Shown here: positions 57,117-64,000 of the stretch, in pieces
Layout of the letters: each line of letters begins with the position of its first letter
Numbering within the stretch: position 1 is the first letter of the stretch
DNA from: Methanobrevibacter arboriphilus
GTDB taxonomy: Archaea; Methanobacteriota; Methanobacteria; Methanobacteriales; Methanobacteriaceae
Length of the DNA: 64,000 nt
Assembly (NCBI RefSeq): GCF_019669925.1
Contig: NZ_AP019779.1
Coordinates: 682,001 to 746,000, forward strand
Reading direction: 5' to 3'
Notes under the pieces: model-generated
What the model saw: the letters and a program-made list of their open reading frames with translations, nothing else
Told to the model about the DNA's origin: nothing
The model's database searches: none
Position numbers and translations under genes: made by a program

Positions 57117-57426
57117 TTTTTCACCTATTTTTGAATATTATTTAATAATATTATTTAATTTTTTAATATATCATTTAAAATGTTATTTTAATTTAATATT
57201 TACTATTAGAGATAATTCCATGATTCATCATGATTCATATTATTATCTCAAGATTGAAATTCATGATCTATTTGTAATTAGCGAGATGATCATGAGAGGT
57301 TATAAAATTAATAACCTATTGAATATAATATATGAATATATTTTAATATGTATAGTAATATTCATTTTATAGTTAATATCCACAGGTTAAAAATCATGAT
57401 AATAAAAGCTTACAGGATATTTAATA
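57117..57426. other. 310-bp spacer with repeated TCATGAT palindromes
   Basis: CATGATTCAT is repeated in tandem (57219-57238), with further TTCATGATC (57260) and GATCATGAG (57288) copies, and AGGTTAT-AAAATTA-ATAACCT forms an inverted repeat at 57298-57318. This is the promoter side of rpl34e. A regulator site or a small RNA is possible; neither can be shown. Confidence 0.45.
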
Positions 57427-58005
57427 TTAAAATCCTGTTTTAAAGCCCATAAATTTTCTAAGAATTTGTGTCATAGCAAAAGTACACATTATGTACCAAC
57501 CTAACCAACCTGCAATAAAAGGTACAGAAGGTCCTCCTCCATAAAACATGCCATAAACACCATGCCACACAGGAACTAATAATACATAATAAACAAACTC
57601 AGGAAGCTGAACAATCACATTATTAATTGGATTTGTAGGCTGACCCATCCACCAAAACATTAGCATTATTGGAATAAGAGTCACGAGCAATGGTTTAAAT
57701 GAATTTTTCATCATATCTCCTTGTTTTGCCATAACATCTTTTTGCATAGCTTGAGCTTTAGCCAAAGCTTTAGCATCTCCACTCATCTGAGCTTCTTTCA
57801 TCTTTTCTTGGAATTCTTTCATTTCCGTTCTTGAAGCTTCCATTTCATCTTGATCAACTAATAATTTATTAGCTAATGTAGTGAAAAATGCGATGATAGT
57901 TGCTATCAAAAAAATTGTAAGCATCGGATTATTGGGCATAGGATCTAAAGCTAATATCGGACCAAAAATCCAATTGAGCCCACCGAAAATTATTTCTAAA
58001 ACCAT
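57427..58005 (-). CDS. DUF106/EMC3-family membrane insertase (archaeal YidC-like)
   Basis: 192 aa, three to four spans. First span LTIFLIATIIAFFTTLANKL, a charged cytoplasmic coiled coil (MEASRTEMKEFQEKMKEAQ) and conserved Met/Trp-rich spans (LIPIMLMFWWMGQP). This family belongs to the Oxa1/YidC/Get1/EMC3 superfamily inserting membrane proteins after SecY. The gene's place beside secY and adkA is conserved. RBS GAGGATAATAAA. Confidence 0.93.
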   Translation of the reverse strand: MVLEIIFGGLNWIFGPILALDPMPNNPMLTIFLIATIIAFFTTLANKLLVDQDEMEASRTEMKEFQEKMKEAQMSGDAKALAKAQAMQKDVMAKQGDMMKNSFKPLLVTLIPIMLMFWWMGQPTNPINNVIVQLPEFVYYVLLVPVWHGVYGMFYGGGPSVPFIAGWLGWYIMCTFAMTQILRKFMGFKTGF

Positions 58006-58040
58006 TTTATTATCCTCTTATTTTCTTCATATTTTATATA

Positions 58041-58595
58041 TTATAAAACTTCAAATAGTTTATCAACAATCACATCAAGTTGATCATTATGATTTTCTAA
58101 GATTTTTACAGTAGCACCAGTAAGAGTTGCATATGCCATAGAAGCAGCTCTATTCATTTCTTGGTGTAACTTAATACTTTCATACATCTCTAAATCCCTA
58201 GTTCTTGACTCATCAGAAATTCTTCTAAGCATAATCTCATCAGGATCTGCTTCAATTAAAACAAATATATCTGGTTTTAATTCTTCAAGAACCCATTGAG
58301 GAAGCCCTGGTAAAAATCCAGATGGTGTAGATATTGTACAATGAGTATCTACAATGACATTATTATCAGCAGAGCTTTCTTTTATCTTTGCTGCAGCTTG
58401 TTTTTGAATTTCTTTTTGAGTTTCAGGAGACAATTTTCTAAGCTCATCTCTATCTTTTACAATACTGTTTTCTATAGCTATCTCAGTCATTACATCCCCA
58501 TAATTTAAATGGATATAATCAACTTTCTTTAAAGTACTCTCTAAAACAGTAGTGCTTCCAGAACCTGGAATCCCAGTTAATACTACTAATTTCAA
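58041..58595 (-). CDS. adkA: Adenylate kinase, archaeal type
   Basis: 184 aa, makes 2 ADP from ATP and AMP. LVVLTGIPGSGSTTVLEST is the P-loop; NVIVDTHCTISTPSGFLPGLP and RRISDESRTRDLE are typical of the methanogen AdkA family (distinct from bacterial Adk). TTG start with RBS GAGGAGATTTAA. Between secY and the DUF106 insertase gene. Confidence 0.95.
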   Translation of the reverse strand: MKLVVLTGIPGSGSTTVLESTLKKVDYIHLNYGDVMTEIAIENSIVKDRDELRKLSPETQKEIQKQAAAKIKESSADNNVIVDTHCTISTPSGFLPGLPQWVLEELKPDIFVLIEADPDEIMLRRISDESRTRDLEMYESIKLHQEMNRAASMAYATLTGATVKILENHNDQLDVIVDKLFEVL

Positions 58596-58632
58596 TTAAA
58601 TCTCCTCAATATTGATTATTATATATTTATAT

Positions 58633-59997
58633 CTAATCTCCTAAGAATTTTCTAAGCATTGGATGCATATCCATTAATTGTTCTTGTGCTATTTCTTCAT
58701 ATAGTTTGTAAACAATACCTACAGTAAGTAAAACACCAGTTCCTCCACCAACTGCTTGAGTTAAATCGGCTCCAAAAGCAAGTAAACCTACAAAAACACC
58801 ACCAAGCACAGTAAGAGCAGGAATATACTTATTTAATATCTTATATAACTGCCGTTTACTACTTCTAAAACCTGGAATTTGAATTCCCGAATTATATAAT
58901 TGCTTAGAAATTTCTTTTGCATTTAAACCACTCATTTCTACCCATAGCCAAGAGAACAATATACAAAAACCAATAAAGAAAACACCATATATTAAAACCT
59001 TTAAAGGATCTGTAAAAACTACTCCTAAGCTTGAAGGAGTGGTTAAATAATAAGCAAGGCCACTAATAGCTTTACCACCTTCAACTTGACCCAAAATAGG
59101 AAATCCTAATTTTTGGAATACACTAGCCATTAATGAAACATTAACAAGAAGTGCACTAGTTAAAATAACTGGCATATTACTTGCATATATAAATTTTAAA
59201 GGATATTTAGCTACTGAACCCCTAATTCTTCCATGTCCCTTAACTTGTCCATGAGAAATTGGTATTTCTACTCTCATACTTTCTCCATAAACAGCTACTA
59301 AGAAAACACCAATTGTAGCTATTAGTGGAATTAATATAGTTGGATCAGGAGAACCTGATGTAATAGATTGTATGAATTTAGGAATCATTCCAGGCATAAC
59401 ACCAGGACTTGCTTTAGTTGGTAAGAAATTAAAAGTTCCAACAACAATTGCTTCGGATACACCTGCAGCAATAAATAGTCCAATACCACTTCCAAAACCC
59501 CATTTTGAAACAACTTCATCAAGGAAAAGTATTAATAATGCACCAATAATTAATTGGAGCATTAATAACCATAAGAGTGAAGGGTCTGTTGGAATTAAAC
59601 TTCCAGTATATACAAGAACAGCAGCTTCAAATACTGTAAATACAATAGCTAAAATCTTCTGAGTACCTTGGAACAATGCCTTATCTTCATGGCGAGAAAG
59701 ATCTAATTTTAAAATTTTTGCCCCTACTAAAAGTTGTAGTACAATAGATGAGGTAACAATAGGACCAATCCCTAAAGTAAGAATTGAACCAAAACTACCG
59801 GCCATTACAGCCCTCATTTGAGCAAATTGATCGACTGCTAAAGGACTTAATCCATATAAAGGTACTTGTGTTAAGAAAAAATATAATACCAGTACAATGG
59901 CAGTCCATTTAAGCTTTTCTTTGAAATCTTGCCTATGAATAGGTGTTTTCACCTCAGGCAATATAGAAAATAATGGTTTTATATAATCTAAGATCAT
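58633..59997 (-). CDS. secY: Preprotein translocase subunit SecY
   Basis: 454 aa, ten membrane spans forming the protein-conducting channel with SecE and Sec61beta. FLTQVPLYGLSPLA with the plug region MRAVMAGSFGSILTLGIGPI, YGESMRVEIPISHGQVKGHG and PGFRSSKRQLYKIL are conserved. It exports the many signal-peptide surface proteins of this window. RBS TGAGGAATAAA. A 361-bp AT-rich spacer separates it from rpl15. Confidence 0.96.
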   Translation of the reverse strand: MILDYIKPLFSILPEVKTPIHRQDFKEKLKWTAIVLVLYFFLTQVPLYGLSPLAVDQFAQMRAVMAGSFGSILTLGIGPIVTSSIVLQLLVGAKILKLDLSRHEDKALFQGTQKILAIVFTVFEAAVLVYTGSLIPTDPSLLWLLMLQLIIGALLILFLDEVVSKWGFGSGIGLFIAAGVSEAIVVGTFNFLPTKASPGVMPGMIPKFIQSITSGSPDPTILIPLIATIGVFLVAVYGESMRVEIPISHGQVKGHGRIRGSVAKYPLKFIYASNMPVILTSALLVNVSLMASVFQKLGFPILGQVEGGKAISGLAYYLTTPSSLGVVFTDPLKVLIYGVFFIGFCILFSWLWVEMSGLNAKEISKQLYNSGIQIPGFRSSKRQLYKILNKYIPALTVLGGVFVGLLAFGADLTQAVGGGTGVLLTVGIVYKLYEEIAQEQLMDMHPMLRKFLGD

Positions 59998-60358
59998 TTT
60001 ATTCCTCAGTACTTGTAATATTTGTTACAAATTGTAAACTGTATTCTATAAATCAATGTATTTATAGATTATTATTTGATTTCATTATTATTCAATATAA
60101 ATTGAAAATATTAAAAAGTTCTAAATTTAATAAATTTAAATAATATCTTTTTTAATGATAATATTTTTCTTAATTTTTAATATCTTAATTTTTAATATTT
60201 ATAGTATATTTAATATTTATAGTATAATTTAGTAATTGGAATACCATATATCTAATAATTAGATATTTATAATGATATTTGTAATAATTAACCTTTTAAT
60301 ATCTCTTTTTAATAAATATCTAATATAATACAGGATATATTAAATATTAGAAGAGTAA
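59998..60358. other. AT-rich spacer between rpl15 and secY
   Basis: 361 bp with ATTTATAGTATATTTAA and TCTTAATTTTTAATAT direct repeats near 60165-60225. Probably carries a secY promoter or a terminator for the ribosomal operon. No gene seen. Confidence 0.4.
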
Positions 60359-60796
60359 CTATAATTTTATAGCTTCTCCACCAGCTTCCTGTATTTTATC
60401 TTCTGCAGAAGCAGAAAATGCAGGAGATTTAATTATCAAAGGTTTTAATAAATTTCCTTTACCTAAAACTTTACCATAACCTAAGTCAGTTACATCAATA
60501 ACTATAGTATCTCCTTCTTTAGTAGCTATTCCTTTAGCTAATAATTTTTCAGAATTATCATCTAAATATCCTATATTAACAGGTTTAATTTTATTAGTCA
60601 TTTTTTGAGGTCTTTTAAAACCATATTTCCCAAAATGATTTGGATCATTTTTAACAGTCCAAGTCCAATGATGTTTGCCCAATCCAGCTTTACCTTTACC
60701 ACCTTTATGACCTGCACCTCTTCTTTTTTTAGTGCAGCCTCCACCAATAGACCTAGAACCTCTCATTTTATTAATTTTACGAGTTTTTCTAATCAT
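60359..60796 (-). CDS. rpl15: 50S ribosomal protein uL15
   Basis: 145 aa. Basic glycine-rich start (KKRRGAGHKGGKGKAG), KHHWTWTVKNDPNHFGKYGF and the end FSASAEDKIQEAGGEAI are uL15 hallmarks. RBS TAGGTGTTATA. Follows rpl30. Confidence 0.96.
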   Translation of the reverse strand: MIRKTRKINKMRGSRSIGGGCTKKRRGAGHKGGKGKAGLGKHHWTWTVKNDPNHFGKYGFKRPQKMTNKIKPVNIGYLDDNSEKLLAKGIATKEGDTIVIDVTDLGYGKVLGKGNLLKPLIIKSPAFSASAEDKIQEAGGEAIKL

Positions 60797-60835
60797 TATA
60801 ACACCTACATTAGTTAAAAGATCATTAATAGCTCA

Positions 60836-61294
60836 TTAGCTCATTTTTTTGACTAGATCTTTAATAGATTCTCCTCTATAACCTAAAGATCCACCTTCTT
60901 TAATTGAACTTCTAATGCCTTCATAACCTTTTCTCGGAGGATGTAATCTAAATACTGGTTTAATCTCGATATCTTCCTCTTTAACATCACCATTAATAAG
61001 AGCCTTAGATAAATCTTCAATAGAAGAATATTGAGTTTTTTCTGCTAAAAGTTCATCAGTGATTTTTTCTCCACCAACAAATTTTCCTCTTTTTGAAATA
61101 ACTTCAGCTAAAGTTTCAGAGTCAATTTCTCCCCAAGTAATATAATCTTTAGATTTCTGAAGCATACCATCAAAACTAGGAGTATCTTCTATTAAAACTC
61201 CATGATTTATTCTAGTTAATCTTAACATTTTTAAAGTGTCAGCAATATCTTTTTTAACACCAGTTGTACCTCTAACTCTAACAACAAAAAACAT
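60836..61294 (-). CDS. rpl30: 50S ribosomal protein uL30
   Basis: 152 aa, the long archaeal form. [32 protein letters not shown] and the C-terminal [16 protein letters not shown] are diagnostic. ATG start with RBS TTAGGTGATTAA. Between rps5 and rpl15. Confidence 0.96.
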   Translation of the reverse strand: MFFVVRVRGTTGVKKDIADTLKMLRLTRINHGVLIEDTPSFDGMLQKSKDYITWGEIDSETLAEVISKRGKFVGGEKITDELLAEKTQYSSIEDLSKALINGDVKEEDIEIKPVFRLHPPRKGYEGIRSSIKEGGSLGYRGESIKDLVKKMS

Positions 61295-61336
61295 TTAATC
61301 ACCTAAATATTGTATAATAGCCTATATTTATAGCTA

Positions 61337-61981
61337 TTAGCTAGAGCATACACCCATATTTTTAAGATCTTTTTCACTAGCTTTAACTTTAGTTAATTGT
61401 TTTAATGCTTCAAAAGTTGCATTAGCATAATTAACAGTAGTTTGAGTCTGACCACTAGTTTGAGACCATACATCAGCAATTCCAGCAAGTTTCAATATTG
61501 TTTTACCAACATCTCCAACAGCTAATCCAACACCAGCAGGAGCTGGCATTAAAATAACACTAACACTTCCAGTTTTACCTTCTACTTTGAATGGAACAGT
61601 ATGTTCTCTTCCACATACACAACCCCAATCTCCACAGCCTCTTCTAACTTTGATAATATTATATTTAGCATCATCAACAGCTTTTCTAATAGCTGGACCT
61701 ACTTCACGAGCTTTACCTTGACCTAAGCCAACATAACCATTTTTGTTACCAACTGCAACAATTACTCTAAAGTTAACTTTTCTTCCAGATTTGTGCATTC
61801 TTTGGACTAAATTTACATCCATTACTTCTTCTTCTAAATCTGGAAGTAAAGCATCAACTATTTCTAATTCCATTATTGGGAGACCTTTTTCAAATATTTC
61901 ATCAATATCAGTAATGGTACCATCTTTGACCATTCTACCAACTTTTGTTTTAGGTTCCCAGTCTTCCATATTAAAACTCAT
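61337..61981 (-). CDS. rps5: 30S ribosomal protein uS5
   Basis: 214 aa from the ATG at 61981 (RBS GAGGGG, overlapping the rpl18 stop). [40 protein letters not shown] and the Cys-rich [13 protein letters not shown] insert followed by [17 protein letters not shown] identify archaeal uS5, a decoding-fidelity protein. A TTG four codons upstream is unlikely. Confidence 0.96.
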   Translation of the reverse strand: MSFNMEDWEPKTKVGRMVKDGTITDIDEIFEKGLPIMELEIVDALLPDLEEEVMDVNLVQRMHKSGRKVNFRVIVAVGNKNGYVGLGQGKAREVGPAIRKAVDDAKYNIIKVRRGCGDWGCVCGREHTVPFKVEGKTGSVSVILMPAPAGVGLAVGDVGKTILKLAGIADVWSQTSGQTQTTVNYANATFEALKQLTKVKASEKDLKNMGVCSS

Positions 61982-61989
61982 AGTACCCC

Positions 61990-62571
61990 TCAAGCCTTCT
62001 CAATTTTATTTTTAATTTCTTCAAAATGATTAGGTAAGTCTACAGGTTGAAGTCCTCTTTCTAAATATTTAGAAAAATGTTTTTTAACTTCTTCATCGTC
62101 TAAAGACTTAGCATATTCTGCAATATGTACCCCAGCTATTCTATCATCATCAGGTACAATAGATTCACCATAAGGAACATCTAATCCTGCATCATTTGCA
62201 GCTTTAACACCAGCAAATACTTTAGCTCCTTTAATAGATGATTTTAATCCAATGTCTAAAACAGCTTTTTCAACACCTTTATCTAAAGCTTTCTTAGCAC
62301 ATAAATAAGCAGTCAAATAAGTTGCACTGGTGTTTTTAGTTCCACCTAACCAACCTAACTTTTTTAATTCTTTAGAATGTGCAGAAACAACAGTTTCATC
62401 TCCGTTCTCCCCCACATTAATAATCTGAGCAATAACATTAGCATTAGAAATCCTAATTACTAATCTAGACTTATCTAAATCTACTAGTTTCATTCTAGCA
62501 TCATAATTAGTTTTTCCTTCTCTTCTTCGTCTAAATGCTACTTTATATTTTGATCCTTGTGCCAAATTCAT
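61990..62571 (-). CDS. rpl18: 50S ribosomal protein uL18
   Basis: 193 aa. [40 protein letters not shown] and [20 protein letters not shown] are typical; it binds 5S rRNA with uL5. The stop overlaps the rps5 leader (coupling), and the start follows rpl19e by 6 bp. Confidence 0.96.
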   Translation of the reverse strand: MNLAQGSKYKVAFRRRREGKTNYDARMKLVDLDKSRLVIRISNANVIAQIINVGENGDETVVSAHSKELKKLGWLGGTKNTSATYLTAYLCAKKALDKGVEKAVLDIGLKSSIKGAKVFAGVKAANDAGLDVPYGESIVPDDDRIAGVHIAEYAKSLDDEEVKKHFSKYLERGLQPVDLPNHFEEIKNKIEKA

Positions 62572-62577
62572 TCCTCC

Positions 62578-63024
62578 TTATTTAATCAAATCATGATCCC
62601 TGGCATAGGTTTTCATATAAGATTTACTTCTAAAGGCTCCACCTTTAGCCATTCTATATAATTTACGATAAGTAGTAACATCGATCTCCTCTGCATCACG
62701 CATAGTTTTAAGATCTTTTCTTAAAGCTCTGATGGTAGTCATCCAAGCTTGTTTTTTAGGAGTTCTTGCATATTTAGCTCCTTTAATACTACCCCTACCT
62801 TTTCTTCTTCCTTTTTTCTTTTGTTCAGCTAATTTTTTTGATCTATAGCTACTAATACCCTTTTGAGGTTTAGCTTTTATAGCTTTTTGATCAATTAGCT
62901 GCTTAACACCTTCTCTTGTAATAGCCCTTGATACTTCTTCGATTTGTTCAGGATCAATCCATACTTTATTAACCCCAACTTTAAGTATGCTTGCAGCTAA
63001 TCTCTTTTGAGTGGTAAGATTCAT
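62578..63024 (-). CDS. rpl19e: 50S ribosomal protein eL19
   Basis: 148 aa. TTQKRLAASILKVGVNKVWI, RGSIKGAKYARTPKKQAWM and LRKDLKTMRDAEEIDVTTY are diagnostic of eL19. RBS TGGAGGTTTTTT. A 328-bp spacer separates it from rpl32e, an unusually long gap inside this operon. Confidence 0.96.
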   Translation of the reverse strand: MNLTTQKRLAASILKVGVNKVWIDPEQIEEVSRAITREGVKQLIDQKAIKAKPQKGISSYRSKKLAEQKKKGRRKGRGSIKGAKYARTPKKQAWMTTIRALRKDLKTMRDAEEIDVTTYRKLYRMAKGGAFRSKSYMKTYARDHDLIK

Positions 63025-63352
63025 AAAAAACCTCCATTTTAGCTTTTATTAGCTTGAATATTATAAATAATAATATTATAAATATAATGTTATAAATAAC
63101 AATTATAACTATTATTCAAGCTCCCTTAACTTTTAATATTAATAAATTAAAAACACACCTATTAAAAAATACCTATTAAAAAACGCTACTAGAATAAAGT
63201 ATAAGCATATATCCAATAAATCCATAAATCATAAGCTTACTCCTAGATTTAAATTTATTTCATGATTTTCATCCTATAGCTTTTATTCAATATATTTAAT
63301 AGTAATACATTTAATAGTAATACATTTAATTTTATTAATTAATTTATTTAAT
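63025..63352. other. AT-rich spacer between rpl32e and rpl19e
   Basis: 328 bp; TAATACATTTAATAG is repeated directly near 63300-63330. No gene, hairpin or promoter could be fixed by eye. Confidence 0.4.
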
Positions 63353-63679
63353 TTACTTATTTAAAATTTTAATTCCTAATTCTGATGCCTTATTTAACAT
63401 CATTTCCTTCTTTTTTTTACCAATACTAGCACTAATTCTACCAGCTTCAGTATCAGGATTTAAATTTTCTAATTCAGACATATTTCTAACAAGAATATCT
63501 TTAAATCCAGATGGATGTAATCCTCTTTCGGATTTAGGAGAACCATAACCAATAGCAGGCATTGCAGGTTTTCCTGCTTCATACCTTCTCATTTTACTAG
63601 TTTTTCCTCTTGGACGTCTCCATTTTATTCCAAGCTTTTTATATCTGGCGTATTCTTGTCTTTTGAATTTTTTCTTCAT
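63353..63679 (-). CDS. rpl32e: 50S ribosomal protein eL32
   Basis: 108 aa from the ATG at 63679 (RBS TTGGTGATTCA); a longer frame from 63697 is not supported. KFKRQEYARYKKLGIKWRRP, MPAIGYGSPKSERGLHPSGF and the closing KKKKEMMLNKASELGI identify eL32. Follows rpl6. Confidence 0.95.
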   Translation of the reverse strand: MKKKFKRQEYARYKKLGIKWRRPRGKTSKMRRYEAGKPAMPAIGYGSPKSERGLHPSGFKDILVRNMSELENLNPDTEAGRISASIGKKKKEMMLNKASELGIKILNK

Positions 63680-63741
63680 TGAATCACCAATAAACATTAT
63701 AAATAATGAATTTTTAGTATTTTATTTTAAACTTCTTTATT

Positions 63742-64000
63742 TTAAGCTTTATCTATAAGATATATTCCATCTTGGAATACTCTTGGATCTCTTCCCTTAA
63801 TTTTAGTAGCTTGCTCTAAGTTAGCCACAGTTTGACCAACATCCTCTTTATTAATACCTGTGACAGTAACTTCATCCCCTTTAACATTAACTTTTGCACT
63901 ACCCACAATTTTAGCAGTACGAGGATGTCTTTCACCAAGGAAATTATCAATATTAACTTTATTTCCACTTACTTTTACATTCATTGGAAAGTGAGCAAAT
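63742..64000 (-). CDS. rpl6: 50S ribosomal protein uL6, C-terminal part only
   Basis: The frame enters from the right edge ([14 protein letters not shown]) and ends at 63742. [20 protein letters not shown] and [20 protein letters not shown] are the second domain of archaeal uL6. The Met at 63984 is internal, not the start; the N-terminal half lies beyond the window. Confidence 0.94.
   Translation of the reverse strand, partial: FAHFPMNVKVSGNKVNIDNFLGERHPRTAKIVGSAKVNVKGDEVTVTGINKEDVGQTVANLEQATKIKGRDPRVFQDGIYLIDKA

Overview
The window reads as chromosome of a very AT-rich methanogenic archaeon of the Methanobacteriaceae, most likely a host-associated Methanobrevibacter. The reasons are the archaeal ribosomal/RNA polymerase gene order, the mevalonate-type isoprenoid genes, large NosD-like beta-helix 'adhesin-like' surface proteins, a choloylglycine-hydrolase-family enzyme, GGTGAT/GGAGG ribosome binding sites and the base composition. 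Genus and habitat are inference.

Layout. 1-1112: a tyrosine-recombinase-type integrase running off the left edge. 1182-2903: gltX. 3340-25944: an accessory island holding a P1B-ATPase plus small membrane protein under DtxR-like operators, five beta-helix surface proteins, three paralogous SAM methyltransferases, an orphan metal/siderophore-type binding protein, an Ntn hydrolase and a beta-helix/membrane/ExbB/DUF2149 operon. 26225-41667: a housekeeping block on the minus strand (rps13, rps4, rps11, rpoD, rpl18e, rpl13, rps9, rpoN, rpoK, eno, ferredoxin, rps2, MEMO, mvk, ipk, fni, rnj, idsA), with tRNA-Ser(GGA) just upstream. 42713-53765: a second island with two surface proteins and a putative metal-uptake locus (CbiM-like permease, tail-anchored His-rich proteins, ExbB/DUF2149, a duplicated FmdE-domain surface protein). 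54660-64000: the spc-type ribosomal block (rpl6 partial, rpl32e, rpl19e, rpl18, rps5, rpl30, rpl15, secY, adkA, DUF106 insertase, rpl34e, cmk, rpl14e, cbf5). As I recall the Methanothermobacter gene order, the two housekeeping blocks and gltX are almost contiguous there, so both islands look like insertions into conserved synteny.

The most interesting biology is at the envelope. (i) The small protein/P1B-ATPase pair resembles the fezAB core of ferrosome (iron organelle) loci and has two DtxR-type palindromes at its promoter. (ii) Two separate ExbB/DUF2149 proton-channel pairs sit beside different single-pass surface proteins, although such cells have no outer membrane; the second pair shares a duplicated 33-bp promoter element with the CbiM operon, which suggests one metal regulon. 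(iii) At least six genes appear to start at ATT (perhaps one more at ATA), placed correctly behind good ribosome binding sites. Standard ATG/GTG/TTG gene callers miss or truncate these genes, and almost all encode exported proteins.

Intergenic DNA is long, extremely AT-rich and full of short degenerate tandem repeats. No CRISPR array, rRNA or insertion sequence was seen.
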